A program made the position numbers and the translations under genes. 26,318 bases of DNA from Clostridiales bacterium (GTDB lineage Bacteria > Bacillota > Clostridia > Lachnospirales > Cellulosilyticaceae). Below the pieces are notes generated by a model, which searched no databases, had not been told where the DNA came from, and was given only the letters and a program-made list of their open reading frames with translations. The DNA lies in contig DYCF01000008.1 of assembly GCA_019418225.1 (NCBI GenBank), forward strand, positions 1-26,318, read 5' to 3'. Within the stretch, counting starts at the first letter, position 1, and each line of letters opens with the position of its first letter. This document shows positions 1 through 6,756 of this stretch, piece after piece.

Positions 1-88
1 TCTCATTAAGTAATGAATCAATAAAGTAATCACCACAAGTCGAATGACACATAAAACTTCTTTTGGTACATCCTTGGCATGAATTCAT
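1..88 (-). CDS. partial small Cys-rich phage-type protein
   Basis: Reading leftward from an ATG at 86-88 gives MNSCQGCTKRSFMCHSTCGD and onward, open to the left window edge, so only the N-terminus is present. The start has a good ribosome site (AAAGGAG, 7 bases upstream), and the preceding gene stops only 2 bases before it, so the two are co-transcribed. The spacing of cysteines and histidine (CxxC, then CHxxC) looks like the small Cys/His-rich proteins common in early regions of clostridial prophages. A metal-binding role is inferred from that pattern only; no function is known. It is the third gene of the leftward operon starting at 528. Confidence 0.55.
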   Translation of the reverse strand, partial: MNSCQGCTKRSFMCHSTCGDYFIDSLLNE

Positions 89-90
89 CT

Positions 91-279
91 TTATGCTCCT
101 TTTCCCATCGAGTCTATTGGTAATTGACTTGCATTAATTGAATTAATATTACCTTTGTCTTTTCTACTTTCTTTGCTAGGAATTTTCTTTTCTACATAAA
201 ATCTTATATCTAACCCATACTTTTCACTTAGTATTTTTGCCATTGTGTCATAAAACATTTTCACGTGTTTTTCTTCCAT
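91..279 (-). CDS. hypothetical small phage protein (62 aa)
   Basis: A 62-residue charged protein with an amphipathic N-terminal helix and no recognisable catalytic motif. It starts with ATG behind AAGGAG at 6 bases, and that ribosome site overlaps the end of the upstream gene, whose stop is at 283-285. The stop at 91-93 nearly abuts the next start at 88. This tight packing and its place behind a small HTH gene are typical of an early leftward phage operon. I do not recognise the family beyond a resemblance to short clostridial prophage ORFs, so the function is unknown. Confidence 0.6.
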   Translation of the reverse strand: MEEKHVKMFYDTMAKILSEKYGLDIRFYVEKKIPSKESRKDKGNINSINASQLPIDSMGKGA

Positions 280-282
280 GAC

Positions 283-528
283 TTACTCCTTAATATGTAT
301 TGGGATAATCGCTGTATCTGAAAACAAATATTCAAATGGGATTTCCTTAAAATAAGTATTTTTAATTTTTATGGCATCAACAACGCTAAGTGCCGTTTTG
401 CCTCTTAACTTACCATCTACCCAGTCATCTGTCTTACAAAGACTTGAAGCTATATCTTTTATCAAAATACCTTTTCTAGACATCTCAGCTTTTAAATTAG
501 GGTACGCTGAATTATTTTTATTCCTCAT
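283..528 (-). CDS. Cro-like small HTH protein (81 aa)
   Basis: First gene of the leftward operon. The segment around residues 10-70 (NLKAEMSRKGILIKDIA, a short linker, KLRGKTALSVVDAIKIK, then FEYLF) matches the layout of single-domain XRE/Cro helix-turn-helix proteins of clostridial phages. The FEYLF end is a common signature of that group. The ATG is preceded by AAAGGA at 7 bases. It faces the repressor gene at 815 across the operator region, as expected for a Cro-type antagonist. The helix pattern is somewhat degenerate, so DNA binding is probable rather than certain. Confidence 0.65.
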   Translation of the reverse strand: MRNKNNSAYPNLKAEMSRKGILIKDIASSLCKTDDWVDGKLRGKTALSVVDAIKIKNTYFKEIPFEYLFSDTAIIPIHIKE

Positions 529-553
529 GAAGTTTTCCTTTCAATATGTAATG

Positions 554-743
554 TTTTTCGGTCTATATGACGGTTTTCCGGTTTATATAACGGTTTTCCG
601 TTACTAGTAATATATTCTCATTTTTTATACGAAACTTCAACCCTTTTATTCCTTTTTTTTACTTATTCATAGATATTTTGATTTTTTTAACGGATTTCCG
701 TTATTATCCTCAATAAAGCATTTGACTTTGACGGATTTCCGTA
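554..743. promoter_or_regulatory. four-site operator region of the phage switch
   Basis: Four copies of a 14-bp dyad with consensus RACGGWTTTCCGKW lie between the divergent genes. They are at 569-582 (GACGGTTTTCCGGT), 589-602 (AACGGTTTTCCGTT), 689-702 (AACGGATTTCCGTT, a perfect palindrome) and 730-743 (GACGGATTTCCGTA). A possible half site, TTTTTCGGTC, lies at 553-562. The two left sites are 20 bp apart and the two right sites 41 bp apart. One site sits inside the spacer of each predicted promoter. By analogy with lambda-type switches these should bind the repressor at 815, the Cro-like protein at 528, or both; that binding is inferred. Confidence 0.75.
582..610 (-). promoter_or_regulatory. 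leftward early promoter (candidate)
   Basis: On the minus strand, TTACTA (605-610), a 17-bp spacer and TATAAA (582-587) precede the Cro-like gene. The -35 element is weak. The operator at 589-602 fills the spacer and 569-582 lies just downstream, mirroring the layout of the rightward promoter. Confidence 0.45.
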
Positions 744-750
744 ATAAAAT
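722..750 (+). promoter_or_regulatory. repressor promoter with operator in the spacer
   Basis: TTGACT (722-727), a 17-bp spacer and TAAAAT (745-750) match a sigma-A promoter for the repressor operon. The operator at 730-743 lies wholly within the spacer, which predicts autorepression. A second -10-like TATAAT at 756-761 lacks a good -35 element. Confidence 0.6.
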
Positions 751-814
751 CGTTTTATAATATTTAACCAATAAACAGCAGATACTATATGGGAACACAC
801 AAGGAGTTATAAAA

Positions 815-1213
815 ATGATGGATATTATGTTAGAGAAAATAAGGATATTAATGGCTAAGGAGAGATTGTCTACAAAAGCCCTCTCAGAAAAAACTGACAT
901 TAAATACAATACATTAAGGGACTTTATGAATGGAAAGACTAGTAAGGTTGACGTTGCAAAAATTCAAGCAATATCAAAAGCCTTAAATTGCGATATTGAA
1001 TATTTGACTAATAATGATGTAACAGAATTTATTCCTTATAGTCCAGAAGAGAAAAAACTTTATTACTTAAACGAAGAGACTGCTTTATATGCTCAAGAAA
1101 TTGCAAAAAATAAAGACTTAAAACTTCTTTTTGATGCGAGTAAAAATATAAAAAAAGAAGATATGAAACTTGTATATGAAATGATAAAAAATTTTAAATC
1201 AAATGCAGAATAG
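815..1213 (+). CDS. XRE-family phage repressor (132 aa)
   Basis: CI-like regulator. Residues 5-60 form an XRE helix-turn-helix: LRILMAKERLS-type first helix, then LSEKTDIKYNTLRDFMNGKT with the recognition helix, then VDVAKIQAISKALNCDIEYL. The C-terminal half (about 65-132) is short and helical, and I see no Ser-Lys self-cleavage protease of the LexA type. That fits relief of repression by the adjacent ImmA-like protease rather than by autocleavage. AAGGAG at 801-806 is 8 bases before the ATG; a second in-frame ATG follows immediately. It is first in a tight repressor-protease-integrase operon. Repression of both divergent promoters through the four ACGGWTTTCCGT sites is inferred from layout. 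Confidence 0.85.
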   Translation: MMDIMLEKIRILMAKERLSTKALSEKTDIKYNTLRDFMNGKTSKVDVAKIQAISKALNCDIEYLTNNDVTEFIPYSPEEKKLYYLNEETALYAQEIAKNKDLKLLFDASKNIKKEDMKLVYEMIKNFKSNAE

Positions 1214-1235
1214 ACTTATATTAAGGGGTGTAATA

Positions 1236-1469
1236 ATGAGTTTCGACTTAGACGACATTTATATTTATTTGGTTGATATGCCTCACAGCATAAAGGCTAA
1301 TGTAGCTGAAAATATAGATGGAACTCATACAATTTATTTAAATAGTAGACTTAACAATTATGAAATGAAAAAGTCTCTAGATCATGAGCTTAGGCATATA
1401 AGAAACAATGACTTAAACAACTCATGCGACATACATGAAATAGAATTAAAAGCAAGGAGTGCAATATGA
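1236..1469 (+). CDS. ImmA/IrrE-like metallopeptidase (77 aa)
   Basis: A small protein carrying HELRH (an HExxH zinc-peptidase motif) followed by an acidic tail, next to an XRE repressor. This is the usual pairing for ImmA/IrrE-type proteases that cleave their partner repressor after DNA damage (known for ImmA-ImmR of ICEBs1). I chose the ATG at 1236 because AAGGGG lies just upstream; an earlier ATG at 1203 overlaps the repressor gene and lacks such a site. The stop overlaps the integrase start as ATGA, indicating translational coupling. At 77 residues it is short for the family, so it may be a minimal version; activity is inferred. Confidence 0.7.
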   Translation: MSFDLDDIYIYLVDMPHSIKANVAENIDGTHTIYLNSRLNNYEMKKSLDHELRHIRNNDLNNSCDIHEIELKARSAI

Positions 1470-2797
1470 TACGATGTGCGATATATATTAGGGTAAGTAC
1501 CGAGGAACAAGCCCTACACGGGCTCTCTCTAGAAACACAAAAATCCAGCCTTACCCAGTACGCAAAAGAGCATAATTATGAAATAGTAGACTATTACATT
1601 GATGAGGGAAAGACTGCAAGAAAGAAAATCGAAGGTAGGTCAAATATGCAAAGACTTATAAATGACGTGTCGCTTGGGAAAATTGACCTTATTATATTTA
1701 CAAAACTTGATAGATGGTTTCGTAATATAAGTGATTACTATAAAATTCAAGCTATTTTAGAAAAAAACAAGGTCAACTGGAAAACTATAAATGAAAATTA
1801 TGATACAAGTACTGCAAACGGAAGGCTACATATAAATATAATGTTATCCGTTGCTCAAGATGAGGCTGACAGGACAAGTGAACGAATTAAGGCTGTTTTC
1901 CAAAACAAATTAAGAAATGGCGAAGCAATATGTAGATCTTTACCCATTGGTTACAAGATAGAAAATAAAAAAGTAGTTATAGATGATTCGAATGCTGAAG
2001 TAGCTAAAGAAATGTTCGACCTATATGTTAAGTATCAATCACCGTTAAAAGTATATACAGAATTAAAAGATCGATATAATACAACGCTTACATCTCGAAC
2101 AATCAGAAATGCATTACGTAACAAGGTTTACAATGGTACTTACTGTGGTATAGATGACTTTTGTCCTAAGTTAATAAGTGATGATACATTTAATAAGGTT
2201 CAACAAATGATGAATAGCAGAAGCATTGCAACGAATAAATCAGGCCGAACATATATTTTCTCAGGCTTGCTAAAATGTAAAGAATGTAATCATACCCTTA
2301 TTGCTAACTTTCAAAAACGCAAAGATAAAGGCTATATTTATTATAGATGCATGCAACACAGTGCTAATCTCTGCACGCATAAAAAAGTAATTTACGAAAA
2401 TGCTGTTGAAAATTTCATACTTAACAACTTGGAACCAACTTTAATTGAATATCAAAAAAAATATGAAGTTAAAAACAAAAAAAATAAAACTCTAAAAGTA
2501 AATAAATCAAATATAAAGGCGAAGCTTGAAAGGTTAAAGGAATTATATATAAATGATTTAATAGATATGGATATGTACAAAAAAGATTATGATAATTTAA
2601 CAACCTTATTAAATACAAAAGACGATAGTCAAGAAGAAAAAGATTTGACATGGATAAACGATTTTTTAGCATCTGGATATGCTGAATTATATACTTCTTT
2701 TACACCAGAAGAAAAAAGAATGCTATTAAGAAGTTATATCAAAGAAATTGTAGTAGATAAAGATAATAAAATGAAAATAGTCCTTATGGAATACTAG
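1466..2797 (+). CDS. large serine recombinase (integrase, 443 aa)
   Basis: Site-specific integrase and excisionase-partner enzyme of the element. The resolvase/invertase catalytic domain spans roughly residues 1-145: IYIRVSTEEQ with nucleophile Ser11, LIIFTKLDRWFRN, and a conserved segment ending ERIK. A recombinase domain follows at about 155-250 (LPIGYKIENKKV to RNKVYNGTYCG). A zinc ribbon lies near 270-310 (CKECNH, later CMQHSANLC), then a lysine-rich coiled-coil stretch at 340-400 that in this family controls synapsis and directionality. Length is typical. Its ATG overlaps the protease stop (ATGA), with GGAG 8 bases upstream. The gene ends about 25 bp from the broken mutS2 gene, the standard position beside an attachment site. 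Confidence 0.93.
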   Translation: MIRCAIYIRVSTEEQALHGLSLETQKSSLTQYAKEHNYEIVDYYIDEGKTARKKIEGRSNMQRLINDVSLGKIDLIIFTKLDRWFRNISDYYKIQAILEKNKVNWKTINENYDTSTANGRLHINIMLSVAQDEADRTSERIKAVFQNKLRNGEAICRSLPIGYKIENKKVVIDDSNAEVAKEMFDLYVKYQSPLKVYTELKDRYNTTLTSRTIRNALRNKVYNGTYCGIDDFCPKLISDDTFNKVQQMMNSRSIATNKSGRTYIFSGLLKCKECNHTLIANFQKRKDKGYIYYRCMQHSANLCTHKKVIYENAVENFILNNLEPTLIEYQKKYEVKNKKNKTLKVNKSNIKAKLERLKELYINDLIDMDMYKKDYDNLTTLLNTKDDSQEEKDLTWINDFLASGYAELYTSFTPEEKRMLLRSYIKEIVVDKDNKMKIVLMEY

Positions 2798-2840
2798 CAT
2801 ATTTATTATATGCGGATATTTTAACCTTTACCTACAGGTA
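2798..2840. other. predicted attachment-site junction in mutS2
   Basis: The integrase stop (2797) and the point where mutS2 homology ends (about 2821-2835) define a host/element junction. MutS2 proteins normally continue with Ser and an acidic/hydrophobic stretch after the GLHVPxGxG segment; here the frame ends at TAA directly after that segment. The crossover should lie in or beside CCTTTACCTACAGG. The other junction is outside the window, so core bases cannot be fixed. Confidence 0.65.
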
Positions 2841-3900
2841 CATGAAGTCCGCATTGTGCCATCATTGTTAAAAGCCCTACTGTCTTAAGTGTTACAGTTT
2901 TCCCACCTGTATTAGGTCCTGTAATTATAATTCCTCTTGTAGCCTCCCCCATCTCAAAGTCTAAAGGAACACACTTTCCTGGGTCTAATAATGGATGTTT
3001 GCCATCTCTAATCTTTAACTTCCCTTCTGCTACGACTGGCACACTTCGCCCATTCATCTCTATTGAAAGTTTTCCTTTAGCAAAGGCAATATCTAGAACT
3101 TCCATAACTTCCATATTAATTTTTATCTCTGGAATGAAATTCTCCACTTCATTCGTTAAGCTATATAAAATCTTCCTTACTTCATTATCTTCCTCAACTT
3201 CTAAAAGCGATAGTTCTTCTTGAAGCTTACCGACAGAGGATGGTTCTATAAACACAGTATTTCCAGTACGTGATTCATCTAAAACAGTTCCTGTTACTTG
3301 GTGCTTATACTCTTTCTTGACTGCAATCACATATCGTCCACCACGCTGCAAAATATAGCCATCCGCTAAATAGGCTCGTTTGCTCTGCATAACCTTTTCT
3401 AATCTCAACTTAATATTTTCTTTCTTAGATTCAATAGTACGTCTAATATTTCTAAGTGCCGTACTCGCCTCACTATCTACTTCGTTATTTCGAATGCTCA
3501 TTTCAATAAGTTCTCTTAACACTTCTAAATCTGCAAAACTTCTTCCATAGCTTGCTAGATTACATGTTAAGTATTCTGCTCTACTTAGATAACGCTTCAT
3601 ATTGTGGCATCCTTTGATAAATGATACGACAAGCATTAGCTCCTCAGGTTCTAACATTGTTCCAACCTGTACACGCTCTATCATCTTCTCCATAAATTGC
3701 ATAGAACTTACTGGCGGAATTCCAATGCTATCAATGATTTTCCTTGCCTCTGTCGTCTCCTGCATCTTAAGCTCACAAACCTTCTCATCTAAAATCATCT
3801 CCAACTTAAGTAACTTCTCCTTAGCTTTCTGCGATACTGCAAGCTCACTAAGTCGCTCTAAAATCTGATTAAATTCCAATACTTCACCTATACTCTTCAA
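2821..3900 (-). pseudogene. mutS2: mutS2-family gene, 5' part, split by the integrated element
   Basis: N-terminal 359 residues of a MutS2-type protein (full length is normally about 630-790). The MutS2 core (FNQILERLSELAVS, later YVIAVKKEY, GTVLDESRTGNTVFIEP) leads into the ATPase domain with Walker A GPNTGGKT at residues 328-335. The frame ends at GLHVPVGKG, before Walker B, the dimer helices and any Smr nuclease domain. It starts at TTG 3898-3900 with AGGAG about 8-10 bases upstream. MutS2 of Bacillus is known to bind collided ribosomes and also affects recombination. Without the second half of the ATPase the protein should be inactive unless the element excises. The long structured leader upstream may control it. 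Confidence 0.9.
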
Positions 3901-3984
3901 TTCTATTCTCTCCTTTTGGCATTTACACTAACTTTTCATTTTTAGTTTTTAATTCTTTATTTAATTCTCTGCTGCTTTTTTAGC

Positions 3985-4044
3985 TGCAAAAAGGCCACAT
4001 AGAAGCTTCTGCCTTAACTAAAGACATATTGCTTCTATGTGGCC
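3985..4044 (-). terminator. terminator-like hairpin in mutS2 leader
   Basis: A 14-bp perfect inverted repeat (GGCCACATAGAAGC at 3993-4006, complement at 4031-4044) with a 24-base loop. On the minus strand the stem is followed by TTTTTGC, giving a rho-independent terminator about 90 bases before the mutS2 start. No gene ends directly before it, so it may act as an attenuator. Confidence 0.7.
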
Positions 4045-4141
4045 CACCAGACTTATAATCTTATACGACTTACATTAGAATATATAAGCTCAAATATTAA
4101 CTTTCCTAGTCTAAAATAAAACGACTCGCATCGTGTTACCA

Positions 4142-4198
4142 ACTCAAGATTAGAAACTCAACATTTGAGACTCAAATCTTGAGTTTCTAATCTTGAGT
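4142..4198. repeat. 20-bp perfect inverted repeat
   Basis: ACTCAAGATTAGAAACTCAA at 4142-4161 is exactly complementary to 4179-4198. The 17-base interior holds a second dyad (TTTGAG A CTCAAA, 4164-4176), so alternative pairings are possible. Neither side has a run of T, so it is not an ordinary terminator. Related words (TCTAATCTTAAATGTTG) recur near 4260-4276. Confidence 0.8.
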
Positions 4199-4322
4199 CC
4201 AAATATGGAGTCTCAATATCTAAGGTTTAATACTTAAAACACAAAATTTGCGTTTCAAAATTCTAATCTTAAATGTTGCATTAGACATCATAAAGTTAAA
4301 AATTGAACTTCTTATTCTATAA

Positions 4323-4352
4323 AAAAGACATAGCGTATATGCTATGCCTTTT
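4323..4352 (-). terminator. rho-independent terminator
   Basis: The stem AAAAG-CATAGC / GCTATG-CTTTT (one mismatch, 6-base loop) reads on the minus strand into TTTTTT at 4326-4321. It closes the transcription unit that starts at the promoter 4709-4737, which contains the short ORF and the folded segment 4420-4522. Confidence 0.7.
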
Positions 4353-4553
4353 CTACATGATTATAATAATCCGTAAATGGTGTTTATTTAGCAATTTGAA
4401 AAGGCAGAAATTAATGCCGTAGATACATTTTGCTATCTGCAAACAGACCATAGCTTAACTATGATCTAAAACGCTTAAAATGACTCACTCTATAAGCGTA
4501 AGTCTCTTAAGAACTGTATCTAACTGGCCATATTTAATTAATTTTCTTTTACC

Positions 4554-4580
4554 TCAACAAATTGGGTTAACAAACATCAT
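4554..4580 (-). CDS. candidate leader peptide (MMFVNPIC)
   Basis: Two consecutive ATG codons followed by six codons and TGA, placed behind AAAGGTGG at 4582-4589. Spacing suits the second ATG better, giving MFVNPIC. It lies between the promoter and the branched fold. Very short ORFs in that position act as sensors in ribosome-mediated attenuation of antibiotic-resistance and ribosome-rescue genes. Only position and ribosome site support translation. Confidence 0.35.
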   Translation of the reverse strand: MMFVNPIC

Positions 4581-4708
4581 TCCACCTTTCTTATTTTAAC
4601 AAGCTACCACCTATTTATATGCTATATAATTTAAAATTATAGTAGCTCCTATATTCTCTAATATATTGGATACTAATACTATTTGTGATTTAATATTAAT
4701 ATATTTTT

Positions 4709-4737
4709 ATCATATATCTTTCTTTTTATACAGTCAA
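4709..4737 (-). promoter_or_regulatory. sigma-A promoter, leftward
   Basis: TTGACT (minus strand, 4737-4732), a 17-bp spacer and TATGAT (4714-4709) form one of the best promoter matches in the window. It sits just downstream of the chemotaxis gene stop and points into the leader region, with transcription expected to start near 4702. Confidence 0.65.
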
Positions 4738-4769
4738 TCCCTTTACGCAATTTATATCTTTTCCATACT

Positions 4770-6500
4770 TTACAGCTTATACTCAACAATTGTTTCGCGT
4801 AAGTGTCCTGCTGCTAACTTCAGTTCTTCTGAAATTTCTAGAATTGAGCGTGTAATAACAGTTTCATCTTCTGTCGTACTTGCTATCTCTTCGGTAATTG
4901 CACCATATTGTTGTGCCTGATTTGTAAGCTGCTGCGTTGTCCCATTAACATTTTCCTTATAACTTCTAATATCTTCTGCATGACTTATAAGTAATGCTAT
5001 TACCTGAAGCATTTGTTGCATCGTTTCTTCTGTCTGCTTAAAGGCATCATTTACTGTTTCAACCGTTTCATTCATTTGTATATTGCTTTTTCCTAATTCA
5101 CTTGTAGCTTGAGCTACATTCTTTATATCTTCTATAATACTTGTAACGATAGCCTTAATTGTATCTGTTGATTTAATGGTATCCTCAGATAACACTTTAA
5201 TTTCATCTGATACGACACCGAACCCTTTTCCAGCTTCACCAGCCCTCGCTGCTTCAATTGCTGCATTTAAGGCAAGTAAATTAGTCTGTCTTGTAATTGT
5301 TTCAATTACCTCTACAACATTTCCAATCTCTTTAGAATGTTGGTCTAATACTTGCATATTTTTCTGTACTTGCTTAGAGATATATTGACTGTTTTGTACT
5401 GTCTTATCTAGTTCTTCTAATGTGTGACTGCTTTCTTCACTAGCAGTTTGTGTGGCTACGGTTAACCTATTCATATGACTGATATGCTTTATGAGCTCTT
5501 CGATTTTTTCTCCTAAGCGTTGTAACATTTCATAGCTTTCCGTCGTGCTTGTTACCTGATTATTAACACCTTCCGCTAATTCTGTAATGCTTAGATTAAT
5601 TTGCTCTGTTGCTGCAGTTGATGCATCTAATTTATGATGCATATCTTCTGTTACTTCAAACATATTCTCTACAATATTATTTACTACATGTGCCTTATCT
5701 CTCAGCTTTTGTCTCATGTTCATTAAATTACTTATAATCTGACCAATTTCATCTTGACGATGGCTTAGTTCACTTCCTAAAGATAACTCTGTAAAGTCAA
5801 ACTGTGTTGTCTCATCTACAATTTTATTAATCGTTTTAAATGTTCTACCTACCATTCTCTGAATACATAAGTACACAATCGTTAATTGAAGTACTGCAAG
5901 GATAATCATAATAATGATTGTCTCAATAGCATATGACTTTTGTTCAGCAGCTATTACATTGGCATCTAAATCTGCTGCAACTGTTCCTAGCATATTATGA
6001 TTCTCATCAAAAATCCCCACTTCTACACTCATGATTTCGCCCCACTCTTGGGTGGTTGTAATCTCTGAAGCAATATATCCCCCTGCACTTAAATTATCAT
6101 ATGCATCTGTTCCCTCTTGATCTATTTTACCAAATGGACAGAAATCCTCTGAATCAACTTTCTCTGAGTCTACCACATAATATGACACCTTATTATCGTT
6201 ATACGCTAATGTATATAGGAATTTAACATCTATTTCATTCTTTATTTCTTGCAAATAACGCTGTAATGCTTTATACGACTCGCTCTCCATATCCTTGGTC
6301 TCTAGTACTTCTTTAAACTGTTCTTTATTAATGCTAAGTGCGATGGTTTTTAATAACTCTTCACTTTCATGTATAAAGTTCTTAGTTACATTTTTTGATG
6401 ACTTATTAATTAAAAATATTGCTCCACCAAAGTTTAGAAGCAAAATTACTATACTCGTCAGTGCTATAATTTTGCCTGCGACTGTTATCCTATTTCTCAT
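4770..6500 (-). CDS. methyl-accepting chemotaxis protein (576 aa)
   Basis: Membrane chemoreceptor. A first membrane helix (IIALTSIVILLLNFGGAIFL) is followed by an extracellular sensor of about 165 residues of probable Cache type. A second helix (IETIIIMIILAVLQLTIVYLC) leads into a HAMP segment, then a long coiled-coil signalling domain. The hairpin tip, NLLALNAAIEAARAGEAGKG then FGVVSDEIKVLSE, is the CheA/CheW contact and is intact. I chose ATG 6498-6500 because AAGGTGG lies 6 bases upstream; ATGs at 6518 and 6545 have poorer sites. It lies between a leftward kinase gene and the mutS2 leader with its own spacing, so it is probably monocistronic. The ligand is unknown. Confidence 0.95.
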   Translation of the reverse strand: MRNRITVAGKIIALTSIVILLLNFGGAIFLINKSSKNVTKNFIHESEELLKTIALSINKEQFKEVLETKDMESESYKALQRYLQEIKNEIDVKFLYTLAYNDNKVSYYVVDSEKVDSEDFCPFGKIDQEGTDAYDNLSAGGYIASEITTTQEWGEIMSVEVGIFDENHNMLGTVAADLDANVIAAEQKSYAIETIIIMIILAVLQLTIVYLCIQRMVGRTFKTINKIVDETTQFDFTELSLGSELSHRQDEIGQIISNLMNMRQKLRDKAHVVNNIVENMFEVTEDMHHKLDASTAATEQINLSITELAEGVNNQVTSTTESYEMLQRLGEKIEELIKHISHMNRLTVATQTASEESSHTLEELDKTVQNSQYISKQVQKNMQVLDQHSKEIGNVVEVIETITRQTNLLALNAAIEAARAGEAGKGFGVVSDEIKVLSEDTIKSTDTIKAIVTSIIEDIKNVAQATSELGKSNIQMNETVETVNDAFKQTEETMQQMLQVIALLISHAEDIRSYKENVNGTTQQLTNQAQQYGAITEEIASTTEDETVITRSILEISEELKLAAGHLRETIVEYKL

Positions 6501-6631
6501 GTATTTCCACCTTATCATAATCTCTTTTTTATTTTTCCCCTGCATTGGTGCAATTGAATTTCATTTACATTTTTTACCAACATCTAGTAGTATATAATGT
6601 CTTTTTGCTTATGTAAACATTATTTAACTAT

Positions 6632-6736
6632 AAAAAAGGAGCCTGTATAATCTGTGATATACTCCTCCTTATGGTAGACAGTTTAAATAATAAAACTGTC
6701 TACCATAAGGGGAGCATATCACCGTGATCTCAGACT
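6632..6736. repeat. 105-bp palindrome, IS-end/MITE-like, possibly also a terminator
   Basis: Two arms of about 50 bp, nearly perfect complements, meet at an 8-base centre (AAATAATA region, 6685-6692). The inner arms read GATATRCTCC and then CCTTATGGTAGACAGTTT, resembling the termini of IS3-family elements (a TG...GTAGACA type end). The outermost AAAAAAGGAG/CTCCTTTTTT gives a T run on both strands, so it could terminate the kinase gene ending at 6757. The IS3 likeness is from memory and unproven; no target duplication is obvious. Confidence 0.7.
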
Positions 6737-6756
6737 CCTTTTTTAATAAAATTATT

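Larger units (their letters stand above)
4320..4702 (-). ncRNA. candidate structured leader or small RNA upstream of mutS2
   Basis: Predicted transcript from the minus-strand promoter at 4709-4737 to the terminator at 4323-4352. An 8-bp closing stem (TGTATCTA/TAGATACA, 4515-4522 with 4420-4427) encloses two hairpins. One is a 7-bp stem (4471-4477 with 4493-4499). The other is a 9-bp stem (4445-4453 with 4459-4467) that pairs fully only as minus-strand RNA, through a G-U wobble. A small GGCA/TGCC hairpin lies at 4403-4418. A short ORF precedes the fold at 4554-4580. It matches no riboswitch class I know; calling it an attenuator is inference. Confidence 0.45.

Noticed and set aside
667..909. 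Minus-strand open frame of 80 codons across the phage operator region
   Set aside because: It overlaps two operators, the repressor promoter and the start of the repressor gene, and is explained as chance.
4111..4131. Second tiny minus-strand ORF (MRVVLF) in the mutS2 leader
   Set aside because: It is placed like a leader peptide before the second terminator, but has no convincing ribosome site, so it is not listed as a feature.
3985..4200. T-box leader upstream of mutS2
   Set aside because: A GGTGGG-like word is present on the minus strand, but I find no T-box core sequence and no stem I with a specifier loop.
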